A DNA stretch of 64,000 nucleotides from Rhodoplanes sp963840055 (GCA_963840055.1 CAWIXM010000022.1:186001-250000); one strand, 5' to 3'. Counted from the first letter of the stretch, positions 7,909 to 16,871 are shown. Notes: a model not told the origin generated them from the letters alone. Numbers and translations: made by a program.

Positions 7909-9519
7909 TCAGCATTCGCCCATATCGTCACCGGCTGCGCCGGCGAACTTCTTGCGGTGATGGGCCAGGAAATTGGGATCAGTGTTGTCGACCCGCGTAT
8001 CGGCGAACTTCTTGCGGTGCCGTGCAACGAATGCGGGGGCGACAAGTTTTGCTCTCGGCGGAACGTCGTCGCCTGCGACCTGTTCCACCAAAGAAGCCAT
8101 CGGCGCCGATGCCGCCGGATGCGCGGCGGTCAACTGCCCCTCGTCATCCCACGGCGCTGCTGTGCGCACCTCCTCCCAGACCGGGTTGTGAATGGCGAGG
8201 TCGATCTGCCGTACCAACTCGACCATGCCGTCATAGCCGGCATAGGCGTTGTGGCGTTCCTGATTGATGTCGAGCCAAGGCACCTTCGCCTTGAGCGCGA
8301 TGAACTGCGTGCGTCCGCCGGACAGCATGATGTCGGCCTCGCCCGCCGTCAGCAGCTTGTAGAGGTCGCGCGGGGCCATCGCTTCGAACATGTGCGGATC
8401 GTCGCGCATCAGCGCCCTGATCCGCTCTTTGTCCTCGGGCGTCGATTTCTTCACCGAGGTGCCGACGATCTCCATGCCGATCTCCATCAGCGCGGAAACC
8501 ACCGACCAGGACTTTACGCCGCCGGTATTGAGCAGGACGCGCTTGCCGGCGAGGCGCGCGCGATAAGGCGCCAGCCGGGCAAAGGCGCGCGCTTCTTGCT
8601 CGGCGATCAGCGCCTCCGCCCGGTCGAGCAGGTTGGGAGCGGCACCCTGCTCGACCAGGAGCGCTGCGGTGTTCCGCAACGCGTCGGAGGTGTCGGAAAT
8701 GCCGTAGAACGAGCCTTCGAAAAACGGGATGCCCCAGCGCTCCTGCATCTTGCGCGCGAGCGTCACGAGGGCGGTGGAACACACGACCATATTGACGCGC
8801 GCCGTATGGGCGGCGGCGATGTCGGCATAGCGCGCATCGCCGGGGATCGAGGCGCGGATGCGAATGCCGAGCCGCTCGAACAGCGGCTTCACCGTCCAGA
8901 ACTCACCCGACAGATTGAACTCGCCGAGCACGTTGATGTCGGTCGGCCCGACGTCATCCGGCTCGACCGTGCCCATCACATGCTCGAACAGCGCCTCGCC
9001 CGCGAGCTTGTTGCCGAAATTCTTCGAGCCGACGAAACCGGGCGCGTTGATCGGGATCACCGGCAACCCGTATTTCGCCGCGGCGTGCCGGCACACCGCG
9101 TTGATATCATCGCCGATTAGCGCCGTGACGCAGGTCGAGTAGACGAAGATCGCCGGCGGGCGGTAGCGCGTCGCGATCTCGCGGATCGCCTTGTAGAGCT
9201 TGCGCTCCCCCTGCCCCATCACGATGTCGATCTCGGCGAGATCGGTGGTGAAGCTGGTGCGCCAGAGCATCGGGCCCGACGAGGCCGAGCCGCGATTGTC
9301 CCAGGAATTGCCCTCGCAAGCGAGCGGGGCATGCACGAGATGAGCGACGTCGGTTACCGGCTGCAGCGCGATCTTAGCGCCATCGAAAGCGCAGCCGCCC
9401 GCCGCCGCTCCCGGCGTCAGCGGCTTGGAGCAGCCAACTCTCCGCTCCTTCTCCGATTTCGCCTGGTTCTTCAGACAGGCAGGCTCGTTGAAGAGATGCT
9501 GGACCTTGTCCTTCATCAT
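7909..9519 (-). CDS. nifE: NifE, FeMo-co scaffold alpha subunit
   Basis: Partner of NifN in the FeMo-co scaffold. About 536 residues, longer than the usual 450-480. It has the Fe-S and cofactor-site segments VGCSKPLTPGAAAGGCAFDG, LACEGNSWDNRGS, YSTCVTALIGDD and LDINQERHNAYAGYDGM. The extra length is a C-terminal tail of about 70 residues that includes a duplicated motif, RHRKKFAD and HHRKKFAG, encoded by a 19-bp direct repeat (7941-7959 and 8001-8019). Start at 9519 (two ATGs in a row) has GGGAG upstream; an in-frame ATG at 9549 is the alternative. Confidence 0.94.
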   Translation of the reverse strand: MMKDKVQHLFNEPACLKNQAKSEKERRVGCSKPLTPGAAAGGCAFDGAKIALQPVTDVAHLVHAPLACEGNSWDNRGSASSGPMLWRTSFTTDLAEIDIVMGQGERKLYKAIREIATRYRPPAIFVYSTCVTALIGDDINAVCRHAAAKYGLPVIPINAPGFVGSKNFGNKLAGEALFEHVMGTVEPDDVGPTDINVLGEFNLSGEFWTVKPLFERLGIRIRASIPGDARYADIAAAHTARVNMVVCSTALVTLARKMQERWGIPFFEGSFYGISDTSDALRNTAALLVEQGAAPNLLDRAEALIAEQEARAFARLAPYRARLAGKRVLLNTGGVKSWSVVSALMEIGMEIVGTSVKKSTPEDKERIRALMRDDPHMFEAMAPRDLYKLLTAGEADIMLSGGRTQFIALKAKVPWLDINQERHNAYAGYDGMVELVRQIDLAIHNPVWEEVRTAAPWDDEGQLTAAHPAASAPMASLVEQVAGDDVPPRAKLVAPAFVARHRKKFADTRVDNTDPNFLAHHRKKFAGAAGDDMGEC

Positions 9520-9579
9520 CGCGGTCCGCTCCCAAGACATATGGGCCACGGCGACGACGTCGCCGTGGCGGCACGCGAC

Positions 9580-11118
9580 TTACCGCGTCAGATCGAACGA
9601 GATGTCCGTCTTGCCCGCGACGTTGGATTCGGCGTCGAGCTTGTCGAATATCTTGTCGAGGACAGTGGTTACGAGACGCAGGCCACCCTGATAGCCCCAC
9701 AGCGGGAAGCGGTGGTGGTGATGCCGATCGAAGATCGGGAAGGCGAGCCGGATCAACGGCGTGCCGGTGTCGCGCTCGAGATACTTCCCGTAGGAGCTGC
9801 CGATCAGGAAATCCACCGGCTCGGTGAATAGCAGCGAGCGAAGGTGCCAGAGGTCCTTGCCCTGCCAGACCTTGCCGTCCGCGCCGAAGGGCGATGAGGC
9901 AAGCAGCGCCTCCATCTCCGCGGCCCACGGCTTGGTTCCGTTGGTGGCGAGGCAATGGACGGGCTCGCCCCCGCACTCCATCAGGAAGCGCGCCGTTCCG
10001 TAGACGAAATCGGGGTCGCCAAAGATCGCATAGCGCTTGCCATGCAGATACGCCTGGGAGTCGGCAAGTGCGTCGACCAAGCGCCCACGCTCGAGCGTGA
10101 GTTCGTCCGGAATCATTACGCCGGTCAATTCACAGATCTTCAGCAACATCTCGTCGGTCGCGCTGACGCCGAGCGGATAGTGGAAGCTCGCGGTTTCGTG
10201 CCCTTTCTCCGCCGCGTAGTCGAGCGTCCGGCGGGTGCAGTAGGTCTGCATCGAGACGGTGGCCTTGGCGTTGATCGCCGCGGCGACATCCTCGAGCTTG
10301 GTGCCGCCGTAATACATGCGGAACTCGCCGTCGGAGGGCGTGTCGAACTGATCGGACGCATCCTGCAAAAGCGTGCAGTCGACGCCCATCAGGTTGAGGA
10401 TGCGCTTGAGCTCGCGGTTGTTGCCGACGCAGAACCCGTCGAAGCCGGGGATGACGTTGATCTTTCCGCTGGGCTGGCGCTCTTTGCCTTCCCAGAAATG
10501 CTCGAGCACGCCCTTGACCATATTGTCGTAGCCGTCGACATGGCTGCCAACGAACGCGGGCGTGTGCGCAAACGGGACATCGAATTCCTGGGGCACCGAG
10601 CCCTTCTGCTTCGACGTCCCGATGAATGCGTTCAGGTCGTCGCCGATCACTTCCGCCATGCAGGTGGTCGAGACCGCGATCATCTTCGGGTCGTAGAGCG
10701 AGTAGGCGTTGGCGAGACCGTCCACCATGTTGTTGAGGCCGCCGAACACGGCGGCGTCCTCGGTCATGGACGACGACACCGCCGAGGCGGGCTCCTTGAA
10801 GTGACGCGCCAAGTGCGAGCGGTAATAGGCGACGCAGCCCTGCGAGCCATGCACGAAGGACAGCGTACCTTCGAAGCCGGCGGCGGCGAACACCGCGCCG
10901 AGCGGCTGGCAGGCTTTCGCCGGATTGATCACCAGCGCTTCGCGCGCGAGGTTCTTCTCGCGATACTCCCAGCTCTTGCTGTACTCGTTCTGCGCCTCGA
11001 CATCCACGGCTGACGCCGGGCATTCGAAGCCTTCCCGTTTACGCTCGAGTAGGTCCTGGTACTCCGGCTCGCGAAATAGCGGCCCGTGATCGAGAACGCG
11101 GTCGGCCGACTGTGGCAT
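9580..11118 (-). CDS. nifK: NifK, nitrogenase MoFe protein beta subunit
   Basis: Beta chain of dinitrogenase, 512 residues. The P-cluster cysteines are visible in KACQPLGAVFAAAGFEG, HGSQGCVAYYRSHLARH and STTCMAEVIGDDLNAF. The C-terminal segment IFDRHHHHRFPLWGYQGG is typical of NifK. The start is the ATG at 11118, six bases after AGGAG; the frame stays open two codons further to a TTG. It follows nifD after a 176-bp gap that contains a stem-loop, and precedes nifE. One unaltered GANTC site lies inside it at 10058-10062. Confidence 0.97.
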   Translation of the reverse strand: MPQSADRVLDHGPLFREPEYQDLLERKREGFECPASAVDVEAQNEYSKSWEYREKNLAREALVINPAKACQPLGAVFAAAGFEGTLSFVHGSQGCVAYYRSHLARHFKEPASAVSSSMTEDAAVFGGLNNMVDGLANAYSLYDPKMIAVSTTCMAEVIGDDLNAFIGTSKQKGSVPQEFDVPFAHTPAFVGSHVDGYDNMVKGVLEHFWEGKERQPSGKINVIPGFDGFCVGNNRELKRILNLMGVDCTLLQDASDQFDTPSDGEFRMYYGGTKLEDVAAAINAKATVSMQTYCTRRTLDYAAEKGHETASFHYPLGVSATDEMLLKICELTGVMIPDELTLERGRLVDALADSQAYLHGKRYAIFGDPDFVYGTARFLMECGGEPVHCLATNGTKPWAAEMEALLASSPFGADGKVWQGKDLWHLRSLLFTEPVDFLIGSSYGKYLERDTGTPLIRLAFPIFDRHHHHRFPLWGYQGGLRLVTTVLDKIFDKLDAESNVAGKTDISFDLTR

Positions 11119-11263
11119 GGTCAACTCCTGTCCTGTCTGCGCAGCCGCGCCACGCGGCGCTGCGCGCTATTCGGTGGTCGACGATTCCGGCGGTAAGGCC
11201 CGTCGGCTTTCCGGAGGCCTCCCGCGGCGACGAAGGGTCAAAACCTCCGCGCCGCGAGAGGCG

Positions 11264-11289
11264 CCGCGCGAGTGCCGGGGCTCGCGCGG
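11264..11289 (-). other. Stem-loop between nifD and nifK
   Basis: A perfect inverted repeat, CCGCGCGAG and CTCGCGCGG, 9-bp stem with an 8-base loop, lies five bases past the nifD stop. There is no T-tract, so a terminator is unlikely. It could protect the nifHD message end or set the nifK level. Confidence 0.6.
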
Positions 11290-11294
11290 ATCGC

Positions 11295-12803
11295 TCATTC
11301 AGCGGCTTCCAGGACCGGGGTTTCCTTCGCCTTCCACGGCGGATCGAACAGGCCCCAGACCGGATTGTTGATCGCAAGGTCCATATCGCGAGCGAAGATC
11401 GCGAAGCCGTCATAGGCGTGATACGGCCCGGAATAGTCCCAGCTGTGCATCTGCCGGAACGGAACGCCGAGCTTTTGCACCGGGTACTTTTCCTTGATGC
11501 CGGAACCGACGAGATCCGGCCTGATCCGCTGGATGAAGGCGTCCAGCTCGTAGCCGGTGATGTCGTCGTAGATCAGCGTGCCTTCCCGCACATAGTGGCC
11601 GGTGCGCTGATAGTCGTCGTTGTGGGCGAACTCGTAGCCGGCGCCGACGATCTTCATTCCGAGATCTTCGTAGGCGGTGACGATGTGGCGCGGGCGCAAT
11701 CCGCCGACGTAAAGCATCACCGTCTTGCCCTCGAGGCGCGGGCGATATTTGGCGATGATCTTGTCGACCAAAGGCTGATTGGCGACGATAACCTGCTCGG
11801 CCTTCTCCTCGATCTCGGGCCCGAAATGCTTCGCGATCTTGCGCAGGGAAGCGGCGATCTGCGTCGGACCGAAGAAGTTGTACTCCATCCAGGCGACGCC
11901 GTATTTCTCCTCCATGTGCCGGCAGATATAGTTCATCGACCGGTAGCAATGGATGAGATTCATCTTGGCTTTCGGCGCGCGCTCGAGCTCGGCGATCGAG
12001 GTGTCGCCCGACCAGCTGGCGATCACCCGCAAGCCGATCTGTTCAAGCAGGTGCCGCGACGCCCAGGCGTCGCCGCCGATATTGTAGTCGCCGATGATGT
12101 TGACGTCGTACGGGCCCGCCGCGAAATTGCTCTCCTTCTTATCCAGCACCCAGTCGCGGATCGTGTCGTTGGCGATATGATGGCCGAGCGACTGCGAGAC
12201 GCCGCGGAAGCCTTCGCAGCGCACCGGCACGATGGTCTTGCCGGATTCCTTGCCCTTCTTCTTGGCGACGGCCTCGATGTCGTCGCCGATCAGCCCGATC
12301 GGGCATTCCGACTGCACGGTGATGCCGCGATTGAGCGGGAACAGCGTCTCGATCTCATCAATGATCTTGGTGAGCTTCTTGTCGCCGCCGAACACGATGT
12401 CGCGTTCCTGGAAGTCCGAGGTGAACTGCATCGTCACGAAGGTGTCGACGCCGGTGGTGCCGGTGTAGTAGTTGCGGCGCTGCGACCAGGAATACTGGCC
12501 GCAGCCGACCGGGCCGTGGCTGATGTGCACCATGTCCTTGACCGGGCCCCACACCACGCCCTTGGAGCCGGCATAGGCACAGCCGCGGATGGTCATGACG
12601 CCCGGGAGCGACTTGATATTCGACTTCACCGCGCATTCGTTCAGCGCGCCGCCGTCTTCAGCCGCCTCGCCAGTGTCTGCCGCCGGCTTGGCGACGGAAA
12701 GATGCTTGCGGCGGCGCTTGGCGAATTTGTCCGGATACGCTGACAACACCTCCTCAATCAGCTTCTCGTGGAAGGCACCGTCATTCTTGTAGTCGAGGCT
12801 CAT
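11295..12803 (-). CDS. nifD: NifD, nitrogenase MoFe protein alpha subunit
   Basis: Alpha chain of dinitrogenase, which holds FeMo-co; 502 residues. P-cluster cysteines lie in TIRGCAYAGSKGVVWGP, HGPVGCGQYSW and SECPIGLIGDDIEA. The FeMo-co ligands are recognisable as the cysteine in LIHCYRSMNYI and the histidine in RQMHSWDYSGPYHAYDGF. The start at 12803 has AGGAG seven bases upstream, deciding against an in-frame ATG nine codons earlier. It follows nifH by 73 bp and precedes nifK. Confidence 0.97.
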   Translation of the reverse strand: MSLDYKNDGAFHEKLIEEVLSAYPDKFAKRRRKHLSVAKPAADTGEAAEDGGALNECAVKSNIKSLPGVMTIRGCAYAGSKGVVWGPVKDMVHISHGPVGCGQYSWSQRRNYYTGTTGVDTFVTMQFTSDFQERDIVFGGDKKLTKIIDEIETLFPLNRGITVQSECPIGLIGDDIEAVAKKKGKESGKTIVPVRCEGFRGVSQSLGHHIANDTIRDWVLDKKESNFAAGPYDVNIIGDYNIGGDAWASRHLLEQIGLRVIASWSGDTSIAELERAPKAKMNLIHCYRSMNYICRHMEEKYGVAWMEYNFFGPTQIAASLRKIAKHFGPEIEEKAEQVIVANQPLVDKIIAKYRPRLEGKTVMLYVGGLRPRHIVTAYEDLGMKIVGAGYEFAHNDDYQRTGHYVREGTLIYDDITGYELDAFIQRIRPDLVGSGIKEKYPVQKLGVPFRQMHSWDYSGPYHAYDGFAIFARDMDLAINNPVWGLFDPPWKAKETPVLEAAE

Positions 12804-12833
12804 GGCGTGCTCCTTGCTGGAATGACGCATGGG

Positions 12834-12854
12834 CGGCGGCGGATCGCGCCGCCG
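12834..12854 (-). other. Stem-loop between nifH and nifD
   Basis: Inverted repeat CGGCGGCG / CGCCGCCG, 8-bp stem with a 5-base loop, in the 73-bp nifH-nifD spacer. Hairpins at this position are known in other diazotrophs and stabilise the abundant nifH transcript; the role here is inferred. Confidence 0.55.
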
Positions 12855-12876
12855 CGCTCGAATGCGATATCCGTGC

Positions 12877-13783
12877 TCAGTGCACGGCGGCCGACGCTTG
12901 CTTCGCCGCCGCTTCCTTCGCCGAAAGCTCGGCGAGCATCTGCTCCTCGGTCTTCATCACGCCGAAGTCGAGCAGCATCTGCTCCAGCTCATCCATGGAG
13001 ATGGGGGTCGGGACGGTGCCCTTGCCGGAATTCTCATGGATCTTCTTCGCCAGCGCGCGATACTCGTCGGCCTGCTTGGAGTCGGGTGCGTATTGCAGCA
13101 CCGTCTGGCGGCGCAGCTCGGCGTGCTGCACGACATTGTCGCGCGGCACGAAGTGAATGAGCTTGCTGTTCAGCTTTTTCGCCAGCGCTTCGGAGAGGTC
13201 GAGCTCGCGGTCGGTCTGGCGCTCGTTGCAGATGAGGCCGCCGAGGCGGACGCCGCCGGATTGCGCATATTTCAGAATGCCACGCGAGATGTTGTTGGCG
13301 GCATAGAGCGCCATCATCTCGCCGGACATGACGATGTAGATTTCCTGCGCCTTGTTTTCGCGGATCGGCATGGCGAAGCCGCCGCACACCACGTCGCCGA
13401 GCACGTCGTAACAGACATAGTCGACATCTTCATAGGCGCCGTTCTCCTCGAGAAAGTTGATCGAGGTAATGATGCCGCGGCCGGCGCAGCCGACGCCAGG
13501 CTCCGGTCCGCCCGAACTCGACGCATTTGATGCCCTTGTAGCCGACCTTGAGCACGTCCTCGATTTCGAGGTCTTCAACCGAGCCCGCTTCGGCCGCGAG
13601 GCTGAGCACTGTGTTCTGCGCTTTCACGTTCATGATAAGGCGCGTCGAGTTGGCCTTCGGGTCGCAGCCAACGATCAGGATCCGCTGGCCCATCTCGACC
13701 AGCGCGGCGAGTGTATTCTGCGAAGTCGTCGACTTGCCGATCCCGCCCTTCCCGTAAAATGCGATCTGCCGCAAAGAGGCCAT
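12877..13783 (-). CDS. nifH: NifH, nitrogenase iron protein (frameshift in this sequence)
   Basis: ATP-dependent reductase of dinitrogenase, also needed for FeMo-co maturation. The first frame has the P-loop YGKGGIGKSTT at residues 10-20 and VGCDPKANSTRL; the second frame has GPEPGVGCAGRG (cluster cysteine and the arginine that DraT ADP-ribosylates) and VLGDVVCGGFAMP (second cluster cysteine). The frames meet at 13514-13519 in GIKCVE/SGGPE, where GAGTTC should be GAGTC. Corrected length is about 301 residues, slightly longer than usual because of an Ala/Lys-rich tail. Start at 13783 has AAAGGAAAG upstream. First gene of the main nif operon. Confidence 0.93.
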
Positions 13784-13846
13784 GGTCTTTCCTTTCTTCC
13801 GCGCCGCTGGCGTTGAGGTGACATCGGCGCCTGTCGACATGCTTGG

Positions 13847-13863
13847 AGCAACCCGCGTGCCAA
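13847..13863 (-). promoter_or_regulatory. Sigma-54 (-24/-12) promoter of nifHDK operon
   Basis: On the minus strand the site reads TTGGCACGCGGGTTGCT, a near-perfect RpoN consensus with GG (13861-13860) and GC (13849-13848) ten bases apart. Transcription should start near 13836, giving a leader of about 53 bases. Confidence 0.93.
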
Positions 13864-13953
13864 GTGCGCAAAACCGTCGATGCGCACGCGGTTAATTCAA
13901 TGCTGCAATGGGTTAGAAACGTTCGAGGGCAGATGCTTCGGCTGCTGGACGCC

Positions 13954-13969
13954 TGTGCGCAAACCGACA
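13954..13969. promoter_or_regulatory. NifA upstream activator site of nifH
   Basis: TGT-GCGCAAACCG-ACA matches the TGT-N10-ACA NifA consensus. It is centred about 100 bp upstream of the -24 element, the normal distance. Confidence 0.85.
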
Positions 13970-14123
13970 AAGCCGACAAACCATGTCGGGGGGCGGCTCG
14001 CCGACAGTCGGCGCACGCAAAACTATGTACGCATCCGCGCGCTTGCGGCGATCCTTATGCGGGAAAAGAGTTCGGCCGAGATGCGAACGTAGATCGAATT
14101 TATGTGGACTCGACCAATCTCTC

Positions 14124-14253
14124 GCCGTCATCGCCCGCGCAAAGCGGGCGATCCAGTAAACATGAACGTTCACCGTGATTACTGGATGCTCCGCTTTCGC
14201 GGAGCATGACCATTGCTGGTAAGGGCGAACGACCAAGCCGAAATCGTCATGCT
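14124..14253 (+). repeat. Dispersed palindromic repeat B, copy 2
   Basis: Second copy of the element at 1796-1926, in the nifT-nifH intergenic region. It keeps the GCGGGCGATCCAGTAA / TTACTGGATGCTCCGC inverted repeat and the trailing CAAGCCGAAATCGTCATGCT. No coding potential is apparent. Confidence 0.7.
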
Positions 14254-14404
14254 TGAACGCAGATCGCTTCCGGGCAGGCACCGTCAGCGCCGCGCGCCGC
14301 CCCTCATCCGTAGGTGAAGCCGAAACTCATCGATCAGGATTCAAGGGGAGGATTTGCGGATTGCGAGCGCCGACGAGCCGCTCGTCCTGCGATAAGCGAT
14401 CCTG

Positions 14405-14505
14405 GAGCGAATTCCGTTCCGTTGGAACCGGAATTCGCTCTAATTGTCCTTGAGTGGTCGCATTTTCTGCGGCGAACCGGTTTCTACTTCGCCGGAAAAT
14501 GCTCT
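14405..14505 (+). repeat. Dispersed repeat A, copy 1
   Basis: A 101-bp element with near-identical copies at 46256-46356 and 57636-57736. Its first third is a palindrome (GAGCGAATTCCG ... CGGAATTCGCTC), followed by TAATTGTCCTTGAGTGGT and a second weak hairpin around GCGGCGAACCGG / CTTCGCCGG. All three copies are intergenic. Confidence 0.85.
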
Positions 14506-14522
14506 AGAGCTTGTTCAGGCGA

Positions 14523-14729
14523 TCACTCGCCCAGCCGCTTGGCCTCGACCGTGATCGGCAACCGCGTTTCCACGGGCATGTCGGGCAGCGCCAGAACCCA
14601 GCCGTTCTTCAGCTTCACCCAGCCGCCCCACAACGATTCTTTCTCGCTTGCGACGATCGGCTCCTCGAGATCCTTTTTCGGCGCATAGGCGGAGAGCCCG
14701 GCATCGGTACGGCGGATCATCACTTTCAT
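14523..14729 (-). CDS. nifT: NifT/FixU family protein
   Basis: 68 residues, the normal size. It matches the NifT/FixU family, with MKVMIRR at the start, GLSAYAPKKDLEEPIV in the middle and LPDMPVETRLPITVEAKRL at the end. The function is not established; mutants in other diazotrophs show little phenotype. Its ATG overlaps the nifZ stop by four bases (ATGA). Last gene of nifB-fdxN-like-nifZ-nifT. Confidence 0.9.
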   Translation of the reverse strand: MKVMIRRTDAGLSAYAPKKDLEEPIVASEKESLWGGWVKLKNGWVLALPDMPVETRLPITVEAKRLGE

Positions 14730-15046
14730 GCTGCAGGCTCCTGAATGCTCGCGTCAGACGCGGGGGCAAGCGCGGCTTCGGGGTCGTCGGCCGCAAGTTC
14801 ATGCGCGCGCATGCCGACGATCACGCCTCGTTCGGCGAACTCGACGGCATAGACGTAAAAGCGCTGAAGAAACGTGCCGACGTCGCGCACATAACCGACG
14901 TCGCCCTTATGAACAAGGATGTCGCCAATGTCGCGATTCGGATAGGTTCCGTCATTCTTGACGTATTTGGTCGCGCGCACTTTCGCGCAGGGCAGGAAGC
15001 GCGGCGGCGTCAGGATTTCCAACGTCTCCTCGCGATCAAGTGCCAT
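14726..15046 (-). CDS. nifZ: NifZ, P-cluster assembly protein
   Basis: NifZ helps form the second P-cluster of the MoFe protein. 106 residues. The conserved core is PPRFLPCAKVRATKYVKNDG, followed by GDILVHKGDVGYVRDVGTFL and YAVEF, as in the family. The C-terminal tail is Ala/Pro-rich and variable. It lies between the small ferredoxin and nifT in the nifB operon. Confidence 0.92.
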   Translation of the reverse strand: MALDREETLEILTPPRFLPCAKVRATKYVKNDGTYPNRDIGDILVHKGDVGYVRDVGTFLQRFYVYAVEFAERGVIVGMRAHELAADDPEAALAPASDASIQEPAA

Positions 15047-15073
15047 CCGGCTTCTCCTTAATCCGACCTCGGG

Positions 15074-15268
15074 TCACGCTGGCACGCAGGTATTGTCGAC
15101 GGGGCAGACCGTTGCGCATTGCGGGCTGTCGAACTGACCGTTGCATTCCGTGCATAATTTCGGGTCGATGGTGAAAACGCCACGCTTCATGCTGATCGCC
15201 GCATTGGGGCATTCGAACTCGCAGGCGCCGCACGCCGTGCATTGCGATGCGATGATTTTCATAGCCAT
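15074..15268 (-). CDS. Small 2[4Fe-4S] ferredoxin next to nifB (FdxN-like)
   Basis: 64 residues. The first cluster group is CTACGACEFECPNA, and the second is CTECNGQFDSPQCATVCPV, whose longer Cys-x2-Cys-x8-Cys-x3-Cys spacing is typical of the nifB-linked ferredoxins called FdxN. It probably donates electrons to nitrogenase or to the radical SAM enzyme NifB. The start at 15268 has AGGAGG seven bases upstream. It lies 24 bases after nifB and 27 bases before nifZ. Confidence 0.9.
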   Translation of the reverse strand: MAMKIIASQCTACGACEFECPNAAISMKRGVFTIDPKLCTECNGQFDSPQCATVCPVDNTCVPA

Positions 15269-15292
15269 ACGAATTCCTCCTGACGGCTCAGC

Positions 15293-16759
15293 TCAGGCAC
15301 GGAGCGCAAGCTGCTTCACGCCATATTTGTCCGCGTAGTAATCGCCAATGGCGCTCTCGATGTAGTCGTAGGCGTAGGCATCGCTCGTCGCGATGCCGGC
15401 GGCGATGAGCTTTTCCTGCGGGCATTCGCCGATCTTCGCGCAAAGCACGGCTTCGACGCCTGCGAGCGCCTTGATGATTCCATCGAGCGCCGTATCGCCG
15501 CCGCCGCCGCAATAGCCGGCGTCAACCTTGCGGTGCCCGATGAAGCGCACGCCCGCTGCGGAGGCTTCGTAGATTTGGAACTCGTTGGCGTGGCCGAAGT
15601 GCTGGTTGACCCGCCCTCCTCCCTGGGTCGCGACCGCAACGAGAATGCGCGCCGAGCTTTCCGTGTCGCGCAGCGCCGCCGCAGCCGCGTGCTTGGCCTG
15701 CCGATGATCGGCGCGCTCGCGCGCAATGACCGCGCGATAGGCCTCGCGCTTGGTCGGGTCGTAGGTGATATCTTCGGGAATGCTGGCGAGCGGAAAGTCC
15801 TGGCCGCGGTCCTGGCACAACAGGCCGACGGCGTCGGCTCGGCACTGACGGCAATGGAGCATTAGATTGGCACCGCCTTCGCAGGCGTCCTGCACCGCCT
15901 TGAGTTCTGCCGGCGTCGGCCCGCGCTGGCCGGTCAATCCGAAATGGGTGCCGTGCGCGGGGTCGGAGATTAACGGCATGATGTTGTGGAGGAAAGCGCC
16001 GCGTTTCTTCACCTCGGCGTTGACGGTCGACAGATGCGCGTCGTTGATCCCGGGGATCAGCACCGAGTTGACTTTCACCAGAATGCTGCGCGCGGTGAGC
16101 ATCTCGAGGCCAAGCATCTGGCGCTCGTGCAGGATCCTCGAGGCTTCGACGCCGGTATAGCGCTTGTGATTGTAGAATATCCACGGATAGATTTTCGCCC
16201 CGATCTGCGGATCGACCATGTTGATGGTGATGGTCACGTGATCGATATTCATGTCGGCGATTTCGTCGACATGATCAGGCAACGCGAGTCCGTTGGTGGA
16301 AAGGCACAGCTTGAGATCGGGAACCGCTTTAGCGATGAGCGCGAACGTCTCCTTGGTCTTGCGCCAGTCGAAGCAGGCGTCGCCGGGTCCGGCGATACCG
16401 AGCACGGAGAGCTGCGGAACCTCGTTCGCCACCGCGATGATCTTGCGATACGCCTCTTCCGGCGTGAGTTTTTCCGACACCACGCCCGGTCGGCTCTCGT
16501 TCGAACAGTCGTATTTGCGATTGCAGTAGTTGCACTGGATATTGCACGCGGGCGCGGCCGCGACATGCATGCGCGCGAAATAGTGGTGCGCCTCTTCAGA
16601 ATAACACGGATGATCCTTGATGCGCTCCCACAGCGTGGGCGCAATGTCGCTCGGCGCCGGGGCGGGGCTTTTCCGAGTGCGTGGAGATTTCAGCGCATGC
16701 CGCATCTCCTTTGTTGTCGTCGGCTGGTCTAAAGCATCGAGCGACACGAAAAATGCCAT
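15293..16759 (-). CDS. nifB: NifB, radical SAM FeMo-co core synthase
   Basis: Builds NifB-co, the 8Fe-9S-carbide core of FeMo-co. 488 residues from the chosen start. The radical SAM motif CNIQCNYC lies at about residues 72-79, preceded by HPCYSEEAHHYFARMHV and followed by GIAGPGDACFDW (the SAM-binding region). The last ~110 residues form a NifX-like domain (VAVATQGGGRVNQHFGHANEF) that can hold the product. Start at 16759 is preferred because it is about 32 bases below the expected sigma-54 transcript start; the frame stays open to 16801, inside the promoter. Confidence 0.95.
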   Translation of the reverse strand: MAFFVSLDALDQPTTTKEMRHALKSPRTRKSPAPAPSDIAPTLWERIKDHPCYSEEAHHYFARMHVAAAPACNIQCNYCNRKYDCSNESRPGVVSEKLTPEEAYRKIIAVANEVPQLSVLGIAGPGDACFDWRKTKETFALIAKAVPDLKLCLSTNGLALPDHVDEIADMNIDHVTITINMVDPQIGAKIYPWIFYNHKRYTGVEASRILHERQMLGLEMLTARSILVKVNSVLIPGINDAHLSTVNAEVKKRGAFLHNIMPLISDPAHGTHFGLTGQRGPTPAELKAVQDACEGGANLMLHCRQCRADAVGLLCQDRGQDFPLASIPEDITYDPTKREAYRAVIARERADHRQAKHAAAAALRDTESSARILVAVATQGGGRVNQHFGHANEFQIYEASAAGVRFIGHRKVDAGYCGGGGDTALDGIIKALAGVEAVLCAKIGECPQEKLIAAGIATSDAYAYDYIESAIGDYYADKYGVKQLALRA

Positions 16760-16800
16760 GGTCCAGTTCCTGGGCGTCGGAGTGGCGCTGGACCGCTTCA

Positions 16801-16817
16801 TTCAAGCCCCGTGCCAG
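16801..16817 (-). promoter_or_regulatory. Sigma-54-like promoter of nifB operon
   Basis: On the minus strand the site reads CTGGCACGGGGCTTGAA. The -24 half is perfect; the -12 half is GA instead of GC (16803-16802) at the correct 10-base spacing. The tandem NifA sites just upstream support it as a promoter, probably a weaker, more NifA-dependent one. Confidence 0.65.
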
Positions 16818-16871
16818 AGGCGAAAAGTCAAGGCTCTCAACGATTTTCGGCGCGGTCGGCGTCGGCCGCCC

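Noticed and set aside
11112..12743. A 543-codon plus-strand frame opposite nifD
   Set aside because: Shadow of nifD: no ribosome site, no family resemblance, composition typical of reverse frames.
16801..16817. Counting the nifB -24/-12 site as a perfect RpoN promoter
   Set aside because: The -12 GC is GA. It is kept as a probable promoter only because of the two NifA sites above it.
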